Shown here piece after piece: positions 22,271 to 34,024 of a stretch of DNA of 48,188 nt (position 1 is its first letter; every line of letters begins with the position of its first letter). The stretch is from the NCBI GenBank assembly GCA_000969725.1, contig JXSR01S016114.1. One strand, 5' to 3'. The translations under genes were made by a program, and so were the position numbers. The notes beneath the pieces are model-generated. The model searched no databases. It had not been told where the DNA came from and saw only the letters and a list, made by a program, of their open reading frames with translations. This stretch comes from Ophiothrix spiculata. Its lineage: Eukaryota; Echinodermata; Ophiuroidea; Amphilepidida; Ophiotrichidae.

Positions 22271-24169
22271 CTGCAAAAAAATAACCGCAGGGAAGTAATC
22301 CAGACAGTGTCAGGAAATTGATTGAGTAATATATCATACAAAAATTGTTATGGAGCATCTACCCATTCCTAGTCAATGCTGTCATCTTGTTATATTTTCT
22401 GGGTAATTGAAAAGAAGGTTTTGCTGATAGGGAACTTGTCAGAAATGACAAAACATGAGTGTCATACGTCGTTCTAATTTAATGATGGAGCACGATCAGA
22501 CAATCTTATATATTTGAAAAAACTTTTTACAATATGTATTATGTTCAATGAGCACTAAAATGTTACAAAGCTGTAACAAGTCAGACTGTTACTCTAAAGC
22601 TTAGGTTTAGAATTCATAGCCAGTTGTTGCCTCTTTGACCCATTTTTATGTTGCAAGAGAGGCCTCCAGACAGCTTATGTTAAGCCGTGTCCGATTAGGT
22701 CGATGCATCTTTTTAGGTATGATCAACGCTTATAGATGATGAGTGCTGGGTAATGCTGCAAGACAACGTCTTTAAGTGAACATTTATTTTCTATAGTTTT
22801 TTTATTTTGTTTTTCTTCTTCTTGTGCAACAACGGTTGAGAAAATACCTTAGTCACGTAAGTGTTAAAAATTACACGAAGCCTGTTTGCTCCTTTCCTTA
22901 AGTGTTAACATTTACGCAAAGCGTGTTTGCTGAAACTGTTGTAGTTTTTACACACAATTATTTGTCTTCATGTAATTATTTTTGGGGACACTTGGTATTT
23001 CACGCACAATGAATGTAAGTATTTGTCATTTATTTTTCGGGGACACAAATTGTAGTATCTTTACAACAAAATTAAAACATTTTCATGAAAATTTGCAATT
23101 TCTAATTTTACTTTTATTCAGTCATTTAGCTGAAACAGAATTGTAATCGCTCATAAATAAATTTTATATTTATTAATACAAATTTGACGTTGTTTGATAT
23201 CAAATATATTACCTTGAAAGAACGTCATTATATTATTGTTGCCTCCTAAACATTTTATAATGATCTGAATTTGGCACTTGATGGGTTCATTTGAAGTCGT
23301 GGTTTTCTATTTCTTTTCGAATAAGAAAAGCATCACCTTGAGGTATTAAGCTAACACAGGGCGATGGCATTTTCAAGGTTGTATGTTACAGACAGTTAGA
23401 CATTCAATCAGTTTTCTCGTTGCGCATATGTCTGGCACGTTCAAGTTATTACTTACGCCATTTATAAAATGTGAAGGAATTTATGAGCATTTACACTGAA
23501 ATTAAACGTGGTTTTTTTTTTTATAAATCTGCTAATATTTTGTTTATTCTCTTGATTAAAGGCCCCCTAATGAATGAACTTCTGCCAAAGGTGTCTTGAA
23601 TTGTCGTTTAATACCAAAATACGACCAACGCCCGAGTTGCGCTAGAACACGACCAAACAAAAAGTTACGGAATAAGAGGTATGTTATGTTGCGTTCTGGT
23701 CTTTCACGGTATGTGATATGATCAAGTCATTTTTTCTCTCTCTTCTCAAAATTAATTGGTCCAGTTTAAGGGGTAAGAGAGTCCATTGATGGTTGCCATG
23801 AGCTAAAAAACTTTTTTAACATATTTGACAAGTTTAACATTATAGTAATAAATTAGAATCCAAAAATAGTAAAAAGTAGACCAGAAATGTTTTTTTTAGC
23901 CCAATTTACGAAAACATTGACAGCTGTGTCTACAGTTAGTTTACCGTTTCTTGGCAACAACATCTATACATGTATTGACAATCGCGAAATACTGAACCGT
24001 GAGCTCTGCTTTGTATTATAAATGACATACAATATCGACAGAAAAGCCACTACCCGGGGAGACACCTCCTAAACTCATCATTGTAACAGTAATCATGGTA
24101 ATGTATTCAGCTATATTGACACCGCTTTTCAAACATCTCTTTAAAAATACACACGTAGCTATGAGCTAT
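22271..24169. other. Probable intron or upstream region, nothing recognised
   Basis: If the guanylate cyclase gene continues to the right this is intron. Two loose direct copies of a segment ending GTGTTTGCT lie at about 22859-22931. No exon was identified. Confidence 0.4.
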
Positions 24170-24360
24170 TCCTGGAAAAAAAGTCGAGTACATTTGTATC
24201 GTGCAACATTCCCGAGCTGTACATTTGTAACACAATTAATCTAGCCCAGTGTTAGTAAATTTCTAGTACAAACTTTTGTACAAGAAATGTACTAAAACTG
24301 TACTAGATGATGTTCCAAATGTGCAGCTCAGTAAATGTTATACTAGATTTTTACCAGGGA
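24170..24360. mobile_element. CCTGG-ended inverted-repeat element, long form
   Basis: The left end CCTGGAAAAAAAGTCGAGTA is mirrored on the right by a TCCCTGGTAAAAATCTAGTA end. The interior holds several GTACTAGA/TCTAGTAC and TTGTACAAG palindromes. The same ends occur in the 53-bp form at 24754-24806. Confidence 0.6.
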
Positions 24361-24753
24361 TTTTATTAATATCCCTAAATAACCTGCCCCCTCTTCCAAA
24401 GGGTTCCTCATTTTGCACTAGATCTAAATAATAAAAGAGAAACTGCGCTCTTCTTATTTTGAAAGGTTCTCCTTGAGAGACTCCGGTTGCGTAGCTAGGG
24501 CTAGGGGTGGAAACTTGGCGGTTTATCCGTATTAATTTTACCCATACTTTTCGAAGAGTGAAGTTTTGTTAATGCACTGAAATAATAATTCTGAGGTGTG
24601 CTTTTCTTTGTGTGTTTCTTTTTTCTGTTCACATATTTGTTCTTCAAGTTATCTAATTTTTGCTTTTCAGTTAGAAAGTGGCGGGAAAATGTACGTTTAT
24701 GTGTCTAGTGTACCTTTTTGTGCCTAACAGAAAGTAGATATTTGTATTTTAGC

Positions 24754-24806
24754 TCTGGGAAAAATCGAGTACAATAAATTCTAGTACACATTCCGATTTT
24801 TCCCAG
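24754..24806. mobile_element. CCTGG-ended hairpin, short form
   Basis: Perfect 13-bp arms CTGGGAAAAATCG and its complement, extended by GAGTACA/TAGTACA pairing toward a small loop. It shares ends with the 191-bp element about 0.4 kb to the left and may be a deletion derivative of the same family. Confidence 0.65.
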
Positions 24807-24833
24807 GGAGTTTACCCTAGTTCTAGCGACTCT

Positions 24834-24883
24834 ACTCTATACCCTTTAACATAATCAGACTCTATACCCTTTAATATAATCAG
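24834..24883. repeat. 25-bp tandem duplication
   Basis: Two copies of a 25-bp unit containing ACTCTATACCCTTTAA, one substitution apart. Confidence 0.85.
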
Positions 24884-24953
24884 TCAGAACCCCCCGTATA
24901 CAACATTATTATTCAACTCTAATCATGCTAATAGATTCAATAGTTTTCATACT

Positions 24954-25319
24954 GTGTTGAACAAGTTGAAAGCATATTACACAACATGGCCATGCAAGTT
25001 GGTTGATACAAGGACACAAATTAATTACCGTTCCAGTGACGCGGCAAATTTGAAGTTGAAAGCACCTTGCATTTATCCACATTTTGGGCGCAAACTGCTA
25101 AGAATCAAAAGGTATTTCAATCGTAGTGTCCTATCAATCAATAACATAATTTTAGAGCCGCACCATTTGCTATTGGAGGTGATTGGACTGATAATTACTC
25201 AAATGTTCACTGGCAACACCGAGCGTTCTCGGGTTTACAAAATGGAAGTAACAACGGAATACTGCATGGTTCAAACCGAAAAATATGGGATTTATAACGG
25301 ATTTTTACAGCTGATGTAA
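24954..25319 (+). other. Unassigned 121-residue open frame
   Basis: The longest uninterrupted frame outside transposon fragments. It starts MLNKLKAYYTTWPCKLVDTR and ends IYNGFLQLM, with no signal peptide, membrane segment or motif I know. A splice-acceptor-like TTTTAG at about 25149-25154 and a good donor-like ATGTAAGT near the end would allow an exon there, but a second frame is also open across that stretch. It may be chance. Confidence 0.2.
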
Positions 25320-25989
25320 GTAAACTATAATATAAATGATTTTTTATTATTTCAGTTTTGTTTTTAGTTATTTTTTGAACATGAATGTCGTGAACATAAG
25401 ATGAATCCGAGCAATTTTATACTTTGAGGCTTCAAAACACCATGTTCTATTTTCACTTCAAAATCTCGAACTTTGTCAGGTAAATGGCTTCTTTTTGACA
25501 ATAAATTAATCTTTGAATGATATGTAAAATGTATTTACGGTTAGCAAAGGAAGGTGAGAACTCTTTTTTTCATTCTATATCCAATTTTGGTAAAATTTAG
25601 GTGAAGTTTGAAGCCTTTTCAAGCAACGGAAATTTTGGATGTTAAGAAACATGCTTTAGCTCCGACATTCATTGTTCTCACGACCATTTTTTGGCCTTGC
25701 ACATTTCGAAAGTCATGCGTACTTCCATTGCTAGGGTCTCTACTACAATTTACCAAAATGTCCACGAAATCGAGTCGTGTGAAGTGATTAAAATGTTGCA
25801 ACTTAGACAAAAAAGCATTAACGTTTTCGAAGCAAACTGTCGACGCCATTTTGAAGTTGATCGCGGACATGAAATCACTAGTAAAGCTTTATATATAAAC
25901 TAGAGACTCTATTCCTTATGTAAACCAAAAATTGTGATCATCGAACATTTTTAAGTAGGCCAAAACTTACAGTGAACTTGGCGTTCTGC
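25320..25989. other. No gene recognised
   Basis: Overlapping opposite-strand frames at 25619-25903 cancel each other as evidence. The minus-strand one contains an AAAATGGCG start context but no recognisable domain. Confidence 0.35.
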
Positions 25990-26905
25990 TCTATTGCTCA
26001 TCTCAAGGAACAGTACCCTTAAAAGGAGTAAAATAGATGCAAGATAGCAAAGATAATCTAATCGACAGGGGATAACTGATCTATTTATATTATATTATTA
26101 ACTGATTTATTTGATTGATTTATTCTTAACCCTCGTCTAACCAGGGTATGGTTGGTTGTAGCCCCTACCTCTCTGAGGTTTTTTCCCCGCTCAATAAAAT
26201 CGCAAAGGCAACCGACCCTATTTATCTTGGTAATCTCCATTGCATCCTTTGCGGTCATTGTGATGAAAAAATAGGGTGTGGGTGGGTGGGTATGTTAGGA
26301 GCACCATAGGTGGGATGGGGTTTTTCAATGAAGGGAGGGCTCAAAACAAAAATTCAACAAATCAAGACAAAACTTTTTCAACCACACCCACTAAAGTATT
26401 TCAAAAGTGTCTTTATTTCCCATATTTTGGCTACTTAATGGAGGATATCGAAACTCATGGAAACACGGATGCATCAGTAAAGCGATTCTTTGCCTCGTTT
26501 TACGTTGCAATATTCCCAAGCAGCGGAAAGATGTCAATCATACTACAGGAATCGTCTATAAAGAAGTAGGTGGTATATTGTAATAGTGTTTCTTTTCTGA
26601 AAACATTAGCTCCATCTAACTAGGATAATTGAAAGTGCTACACTGAAGTATATTGATCGTTGAATTGTTTAAGTCAGCTGGGTGTTTTAGGTAAATGTTT
26701 TGAAGTTAACATATGCTAGTATCGGATTTCAAGTTGCAGATTTAATGCAGGTGTCGTATGAAGCTACCTAAAGACAAATTGTGTTATATCTGGATTCTAG
26801 GTAAATACTGAGCAGAAAAAGTTAGGAATTGATTAATTGACCTCGTTCATTTTGTTGCTACATTCTTATTATAGATTCAATACATTTGGTTGAAAACAAA
26901 ATCAG
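25990..26905. repeat. Dispersed repeat G, copy 1
   Basis: Matches 42295-43205 in the same orientation, with most bases shared in blocks such as ACACGGATGCATCAGTAAAG, GCAAAGGCAACCGACCCTA and AGTCAGCTGGGTGTTTTAGG. It contains a 97-residue open frame (26276-26569), but that frame is broken by a stop in the other copy, so it is unlikely to be coding. No ends or target duplication were resolved. Not assigned to a family. Confidence 0.75.
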
Positions 26906-28421
26906 CCTGTATTTTTAAGGAATAATATTTTTTCTTTATTTCATTTCAATCACTTGTGAAAATAGTGTATTCGAAAAAACCAACAATGTCTTAATGTGAT
27001 ATTAAATTGTGATCCTGTAAATAGCATTTTTTATTGTGACCAATTTACTTACAAAATAAATATTCTTAGCTCCTCTTATAGTGTAAAAATGTTGTTAGAT
27101 GTCAAAAGTATTTTCTAACATCTTCATAAAATTTGAAATACAGAATTTCAAAATGCAAATTTCACTGCTTTTTGATTTCATTTTGTCAAATGGATGATGA
27201 TATGTTCTAGGTTCCATAACATTTTATTGAATCATTATTGTGTTAAAACTTATTTAATATCTGAAATATCCTTTTCAATATATATAATCTGTTATTTTTC
27301 TAGTAAGTTGTCGTTATATTGATTTTCACCCTTGTGCGCAGTTTGTTTACCCATAACCACACATTCTACAGAATTAAAATTCGACAGAGAGGTTGACAGT
27401 GCACTTATCTTAAAATCTGTTAACTGAAGTTTTTTTGGTTTTTTTTGTAAACCTCTGAAAAAGACACCACATTTTTGATAAACAGCGACCCAAATAACGT
27501 TATATCCACATAATTTACAAAATTTAATGAATCACGGAGCTCTCTTCCAGATATTTTTCTAAGAACTGAAATCATAGATTAGTCAAGTATATTAAAAGAA
27601 TTGCCCATCATCCTGATTTTGAACGTATACATGACGGATACGGTTTTGTTATGTACCATACGGTGGTGGTTCGTTTGGCACACGTTCAATGTGTGAAATA
27701 TTTGTACGTTATTCATACGTAATGCTCTATACGTTTATGTATGACAGAGCCATTACGTGGGAAATCTAAATCGGTCAACACAAACATTCATTTACACATT
27801 TTGTACAGATCAAAAATTTCCCATAATGAACATAACGATGATACAGGTTAGTACATTAAATGGATCATTTGTCTGGACACTGTAGTGGAGAGTAGTCTGA
27901 GATGTACTCCCACCAGTATCACTTGATCAAATAGGTTACCTTGATAAACTAAATACAACTGTTATTATTGAAACACAATCGTTGACGAAAACACGTGGCA
28001 TAAACAAAATACTTCCCATACAAATTCTCACCATGCTCACCCACACAGCATACATCCCCACACACTTCTTGTTACATTTTCCCTTTTGTTTTCATTACCC
28101 TTATCCCTTTAACCAAATGAAGAGTTTGATAACACGCGGATACTCATTATTCAAGACAACCCTTGTTACCCCATTGAGATATATAGTTAACATAGTCGCA
28201 AATTATTTGTACATTTTTTTTTCAAACGAACGTTTTCAGTATGTATGGTTTTCAGACACATTTTTATTTTTGCTTGATTGAAAATCTGATTGAAAATGTG
28301 CTTATGCAAATTTCACTTTATATTTGCATCATGTAGATAATGATCTTTTAGCTCATAATAAGGAAAAAAAGTGTGTTAAATTTGTCATATCTCATGCTAA
28401 CGTTTATTTGTTTTAATTGTT
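26906..28421. other. No gene recognised
   Basis: AT-rich. A 99-residue frame at 27982-28281 is hydrophobic in composition, as expected from T-rich sequence, and has no motif. About 27870-27990 weakly resembles 32660-32790. Confidence 0.35.
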
Positions 28422-28895
28422 GTCGAGTATCGGTTACCTATGTGAAACGAAATGAGATCATTTGTTTCGCCTTCACCTAAAATCAAATATACTGAGTCTT
28501 AGAAGGATGGTTTCAATTACACCTTTGAATTCAAATTATTACATTTATAGCCTTCTTCCAATCAGTTCTGATAAAACTGCATTTGAGTTAGTAAATCCAT
28601 CTATTATCTCTGATATACCTTGAAAAGGTCCTTTTTCAACATTCCCTTCAATTGGCGACGTAACAAATACACGTTTTGAATGATGATTGGTATAAAGTTC
28701 CCATTAGTTAATGGGACAAAAAGAAAGAACTAGAAATACATTTCAATGCAATTATTCCAATAACTCAAAAACTGTTTGTCTTACACACCACATTAGGAGG
28801 ATTTTTAGAAGGAACCGGGTCATTTAATCTAGAAAATTGAATCGTCGGGGGAAAAATCTTTCATATATCCTTTGTTCTAAGTTTGATTGCGAAAT
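28422..28895. repeat. Local duplication, copy 1
   Basis: Same-orientation match to 29715-30215, about 1.29 kb away. Shared blocks include GAAATGAGAT, ATACTGAGTCTTA, ATACACGTT and TGTTCTAAGTTTGATTGC in the same order. The identity is modest with small gaps, so the duplication is old. Confidence 0.7.
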
Positions 28896-29714
28896 TGTCC
28901 TAGAAAGCGAGTGTGACGTTGTACTAGTATTTTGTATAGCGAATTTTATTTAGTTATTTTTTGTTTTATTTGCTTAATAAAAAAACCCAAGCCAACCCCA
29001 TGATGTTTGATCACCTTTAGCGGCTGAGACATTTAGATCTTATTAAATTAACTTTTACGCTAGCAAAGTATTAGCTTACTTTGATGACAACTGGCTTATT
29101 CGCCGTGACTTAAAACCAAACTACATCGTCTACTCATACTGAATCAACTCTTTAACTTTATGCTAATTAGACAATTAATTTAGTATCGAAAAATCTAGTC
29201 GAATTAAGAGCCACTTTATGCATTTCATTAGGCGTTAGAATAGAGGTGTAAATTGAGGTGAAGTATTTATTCTAGGAAACACTTCTGATAGGAGTATGTA
29301 TTTACTGCAAATTGCAGTGAAGATAATTTAATTGACAGTGGATAACTCATATATTTATTCTAACCACTTACGCTGCTTTCTTCTGTGTCACAAGACTGTT
29401 ATGATTTTTAGTGAACTATAATTGCTTTTCATAAAGTTTCATCTTAGGTAGTGTTTCATCAAACGACCGTCAAAAACTAGTTAGTTTGTGGAGAACTTAG
29501 TCTAATATCATAATTGTACGCGGTCATTTCCCCTAAAATGGCCACCGTTACCATGGTACTGGGATTTGCTTGATGAAAATGTTCCAAAGCTATGCAAATC
29601 AAACGTCATAGTTACAATAAAATGGTCTTTCATTTATATAAAACGAGTGTGTTAAATATGTGTTCAATATATAAAGCAAATTAGAATAAGTCCATTCAGA
29701 TTATTTTAAAAAGT
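28896..29714. other. Spacer of the local duplication
   Basis: Contains a partial copy of repeat G at 29215-29360. No gene recognised. Confidence 0.4.
29215..29360. repeat. Dispersed repeat G, partial copy
   Basis: Shares GGAAACACTTCTGAT with 42281-42296 and a GACAGTGGATAACT block with both longer copies. Confidence 0.55.
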
Positions 29715-30215
29715 ACTCGAGTAACAGTTACCTAGTGAAATGAAATGAGATTATTTTGTTCTGTCTTCTTCTAAAATCAATCATACTGAGTCTTAAAAAG
29801 AATGGTTTCAATAACACGTTTTAAATCAAAATAAGACGTTTACAGCCTTCATAGAATTCAGATCTGGTTAACTGGATTTGCAAGGCTCTGTCAATGATAG
29901 GTTTGGCATATCCATTCTATTTTATCTGATAATCCTTGAAGAGGCCCTTTTTAATATTTTGTTCAATTGGCGCTATAACCAATACACGTTGTGAATGATA
30001 ACGGGTGTTAATTTCACATTAGGAAAATGGGAAAAAAACCCAAAGAAGCAAAACTACAATAAAATGCAGGTATACGAGTTAGCTCAAAAGTGTTTGTATC
30101 ACACATAACAGTGGGAGGATTTTTAAAAGGGACCAGGTCACTTAATCAGGAAAAATTCGTCTTTTTCGATGGTTGGTACTATATCCACTGTTCTAAGTTT
30201 GATTGCCGCGAATGT
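29715..30215. repeat. Local duplication, copy 2
   Basis: Partner of 28422-28895; see that entry for shared blocks. Confidence 0.7.
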
Positions 30216-31499
30216 TGTTGGCGCTTTTAAGCCAAAATAAAAATATGTTTATTTGGCCATGGATGCCCTTTAAGAAGAAGGTCGGTCAGTCGGGAAAAGG
30301 TTGTTTTTTTCTTTAGACATAAAGCTGTACAAATGTATGAAACAGAGCCAAAATATGGGTTGAAAATGGATGATTTATGATTTTCAACACCTAATAAATG
30401 TTTTAAAAATGATATAGAAGATCAAAGGAACTATTTAAAATACTTAGAACTTCTTTGTCTGTAAAAACTGAAAAGAAACAAATTTTGAAAATTAAAAATT
30501 ATGGTCGGTATTGTTTTGTAAAGTAAAAACTTTTGCAAATATTATCAAAAACACGTTAAGACGCCCATCTCTTGCAATTGTGTTTTCCTAAACCGAATTG
30601 TGTAATTTAAGTACCGAAATCATTCAAATTGATATGAAATGTCATAATTGTTCCATTTCAAGTGCTTTGAAAGATAACAATCATTAAATAGGAGTCAAAT
30701 TTAAACCGTCATTTCGAAACAATACCTATCAGGTTTAATGTTAATTAACTTTCTAAAGATTATCTACAACTTTCTTGTTGTAGATAATCTTTGCTTTGAT
30801 TCACAATACTTTGCCGGGTACATTGGTTTTATGCACTTATGGAAACATCCTACCCAAAACATAGTGCTGTTATCTGTTAAAATTAAGCCTACTTGTTTTT
30901 TTCTTAAGGATTACACAGTAAATTAATTTTTGTTTAAGAACCATTAAGAAAGTAATGCCGAATTTAATCATCTGTATGATACAGTAATCGAGAGCTCAAA
31001 ATGAAATTTTGCTAACATTTTTGAAATAAGGTGTCAAGGAAGATCAAAGTGATAAAATCCTACCGAAAGATTTCTACGCCCTTAAATCACTTTCTTGCAA
31101 GATGGTTTAGGCTTTTTGTACCTAGAATAATTAAAAAACAGAAAGAAACTGAAACAATACTTTTACAAGGTATAATCCCTTTTCCAATGACCGCTACATA
31201 GAATTCTTATCAAAATAGCCGAGTATAGAAAATGTGAAATGTGTATTTCTTTAATGGAACGTAGTGATTTTAGCTGCATATACTTTTTTTTTAAACCTTT
31301 TACAGTTGACCTGTTTATCAGGTTTATGAAGCTGCTGGTGGCTGCTGGTTACCACCGCTATGGACTTGACAGGCATAAAGTTAAGGTGTTTAGTGTATAG
31401 GGTGTGTACTGCCGGTGTAATGAGACTGAGTGTGTCCCATAACCAGGAGTCCGTTACAGGGAATACAAATGAGATATATTTGAAGGTGAAAGGTTATAT
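30216..31499. other. No gene recognised; one hairpin
   Basis: AT-rich. A short hairpin lies at 30755-30792. A 66-residue frame at 31360-31560 overlaps the LINE fragment on the other strand and is not supported. Confidence 0.35.
30755..30792. repeat. Short perfect hairpin
   Basis: Arms AAAGATTATCTACAA and its exact complement, loop CTTTCTTG. The arm length is short for a microRNA precursor. Confidence 0.7.
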
Positions 31500-32020
31500 T
31501 AAAAATGACAATTGCAGATTGATAACTACACCAAGATACTTGAATTTATCCACAATCTAAATATTGTCATCTTCATTAATTAATGAAAATAATATACTGA
31601 TATTCCTTTAATGCATGACGAATTCAGTTCATACATCATTTATTTTGTCTTCCTTATATTTAATGTTAATTGATTACTTTTAAATCAACCTACAACTGTA
31701 TTGCCAAATACTGATTTCTGTTATTTTTATCAGAACCTTCAACTGTTTTGCCAAATACTGATTTCTGTCATTTTTATCAGACAGATACAATTACCATCCA
31801 TCCATTAAATGTCAGACAATGACGTCAATATGGTCATCTCCTGATCCAATGTCAAAATTATTTAATATCATAGTTTCTGAACCAGTCTTTGTTGAAAATA
31901 CAAAACATCTGCATATATTTTTAAGCACAAGGCTGGCGTGTATTTATTTTGATGAAATTAGACGCTACCGATGTTTTCAAAAAACAACGTATCGGACACA
32001 TTTACACTGGGAGAAGACAA
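31500..32020 (-). pseudogene. LINE reverse-transcriptase fragment
   Basis: Minus-strand translation gives IYADVLYFQQR (compare the YADD motif) near 31905, WFKSNQLTLNIRKTK near 31650-31690, and IVDKFKYLGVVIN near 31530. This is the order of the palm and thumb of CR1/Jockey-type LINE reverse transcriptases. A tandem duplication of about 50 bp separates YAD from WFK. Stops and shifts throughout. The right part (about 31740-32020) has a nucleotide match at 46690-47010. Confidence 0.6.
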
Positions 32021-32170
32021 ATGTATCATTCACCGTACTCGTAGATACTGTTTGTATATACTCTTGTGGAGAACTAAATCTCAAAGGATATCGTTTGTTA
32101 AAATCTTCACAACAAACAACATTTCGGTGAGCAAATGCCGTTTAGGTAATCTAATTTGTAAACATTACTA

Positions 32171-32334
32171 CACTCTTAAATAATTTTTACTCTTGTTGAG
32201 TAAAAATTCAACCGAGCAAGATTTTACTCAATGTTGAGTAAGATTTTACTCAATATTGAGTAAGATTTTACTCAGCAATGAGCTGTTACCATTGAGTAAA
32301 TTTTTACACAACAGAGTAAAAAAAATTAGGAGTG
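32171..32334. mobile_element. TA-flanked palindromic element with TTGAGTAA arrays
   Basis: Flanked by TA at 32169-32170 and 32335-32336. Ends CACTCTTAAATAATTTTTAC and the mirror of CACTCCTAATTTTTTTTAC. The 164-bp interior is an array of TTGAGTAAGATTTTACTCAA units that fold on themselves. Ends begin CACTCTTA like the GATCC elements. Tc1/mariner-like target. Confidence 0.8.
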
Positions 32335-32466
32335 TAAATGATTAAGTTCCTTCAGCCATTATGTTGCTGGCTTTGAAAAAAAAGTTTCAAAACTGCATTA
32401 ATCGACGAATAAAATACCGTAGCTTTATCTTTTGTGTTTAGTATCTTCATAAAAGGGTTTTTAGCA

Positions 32467-32492
32467 CCCCCCCCCTCTCTCTCTCTCTCTCT
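32467..32492. repeat. C-run followed by CT microsatellite
   Basis: Nine C bases followed by about eight CT units. Confidence 0.9.
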
Positions 32493-32785
32493 TCTCAACC
32501 CGATCCCACTAAATATGTCCAAGTCCCATCACTTGTCATTAGTTTCATTTTTTCTTTCCCCCTGCATTTTTCAGCTGAACCGCTGAAAATAAGCTTTGTA
32601 TCCTTCAATCTTTAATTTATTTCATACAAATCACAAATTCCCAAAATATTTTATACCTAATAGAGTAATTGTCCAGACACTGGTCTGAGATACTTCCATT
32701 AATTGTGTGTTGCCCATAGTTGACCTTAATAAAAATTGATGTAACTGGATAAGAAATTAGAACACAATTGTTGAGATATGTATGG

Positions 32786-32813
32786 CACACACACACACAC
32801 ACACACACACACA
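32786..32813. repeat. CA microsatellite
   Basis: About fourteen CA units. Confidence 0.95.
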
Positions 32814-33087
32814 AGCAAATATTTATCATAGTTCGAGACTTTTATTTCAAGATATATATAAGTAAATTGCACAAATAGACACTTTTAATTAACATCGTCT
32901 AAAGTAAGAATGGTTTTGGAGACTTTTTTTCAATATAATGTATAACAAACCAATTTGTTAAAAGTGCAAGTTTTCACTCATTTTGAGAGAGAAAATTATG
33001 TCATATGAAACTTCTAGCCCTCATATTAATTAAAACTGCAGCATCAAAAATTTACCCACCACTGGTTCTGTAAATCCAATTTATAAT

Positions 33088-33430
33088 GGGCTATTCCAGA
33101 AATTAACTGTACAACCCCTAAAGAAGGCATCCATATTTTTCTCTGGAAAAATTGGTAATTCCAGGTTTGATATTTTCATGCCTGCTTTAGGGGTTTGTTC
33201 AATCTAAATACAAAACATTGGGAATTCCTGTGCCTTCTTTACCCATTTGATCAAAAAATTGTGAATATTTTGGGAATATGCACTAAATTGGCAAAAATAT
33301 TTCGGAATTCCCATGCCTTCTTTACCATCATGGAGGGAAAATGTTTATTTATTTTGGGATTTCCCACTGAGAAATTAATGCAAAATATTTGGGAATCCTA
33401 TGCCTTCTTTATTAATTTCTGGAATAGCCC
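33088..33430. mobile_element. GGGCTATTCC-ended inverted-repeat element
   Basis: Ends GGGCTATTCCAGAAATTAA and exact mirror. The interior has three direct copies, about 85 bp apart, of a GGGAATTCC...ATGCCTTCTTTA segment (near 33220, 33303, 33392) and one inverted copy near 33125. The flanks are AT-rich (AAT on both sides), so the target duplication is uncertain. The 91-residue frame over it is a by-product. Confidence 0.75.
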
Positions 33431-34022
33431 AATATCTATTAAATCTTGTTATATACTTTTTATTTTGTAAAATTGGATCAGATTTCAATTTTGGAAAATA
33501 ACTGGAATACAAAGACTTTTAATTCCAAATTTTAATCAATTTTACGCACTTTCAGGTATCATGTACTAAAGAAATCTTATATTTTACTTGGCCCATCAGT
33601 CTCTTTTAAGAAGTCAAGGTGATTTTTTTAAAAATATATTTGAACCAACACTTGATGCAAAAGATCCTTTGGAAAAATAAGTAGGTTGGCACTTATTTTA
33701 ACTGTCAAACTCTCTTTATAAAATACAAGTTACACTGTTGGTTTGTTGACCACCAATGTTTCTTTTGCCGTTAAAAACATCTTTCTACAGAGTTTTTTTT
33801 AAACAACTCTATAGAGGTTCACTTAAATTGTTAATTGTCGAGAAATGTTAAGTTACTTTAAAAGTAATGACTGTTCAGTTCAAGCCTTGTTAACGATGCC
33901 TCTAAACTGACTACAATGAATGCTTAAGTGTTCTTATCAGAAATCACCTGTAACTGCATGCTCATTAGCAAAGTTATTTTGGTCTAAAATATTCCTGTGG
34001 AGTTGAGAGTCACTTTCTTTTA
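33431..34022. other. No gene recognised
   Basis: AT-rich spacer between two inverted-repeat elements. Confidence 0.35.
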
Positions 34023-34024
34023 TA

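Larger units (their letters stand above)
32335..33087. other. No gene; simple repeats
   Basis: Holds a C9 and CT run at 32467-32492 and a CA run at 32786-32813. Confidence 0.5.

Noticed and set aside
25619..25870. 83-residue minus-strand frame with AAAATGGCG start context
   Set aside because: No domain, and an equally long frame exists on the opposite strand; the context alone is not evidence.
26276..26569. 97-residue open frame as a gene
   Set aside because: It lies in repeat G, and the other copy has a stop in the same frame.
27982..28281. 99-residue hydrophobic frame as a membrane protein
   Set aside because: Hydrophobicity follows from T-rich sequence; there is no homology or splice support.
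30755..30792. Hairpin as a microRNA precursor
   Set aside because: Arms are only 15 bp, too short for a usual animal precursor.
27870..32790. Possible match between 27870-27990 and 32660-32790
   Set aside because: Only scattered short words agree; chance similarity in AT-rich DNA is not excluded.
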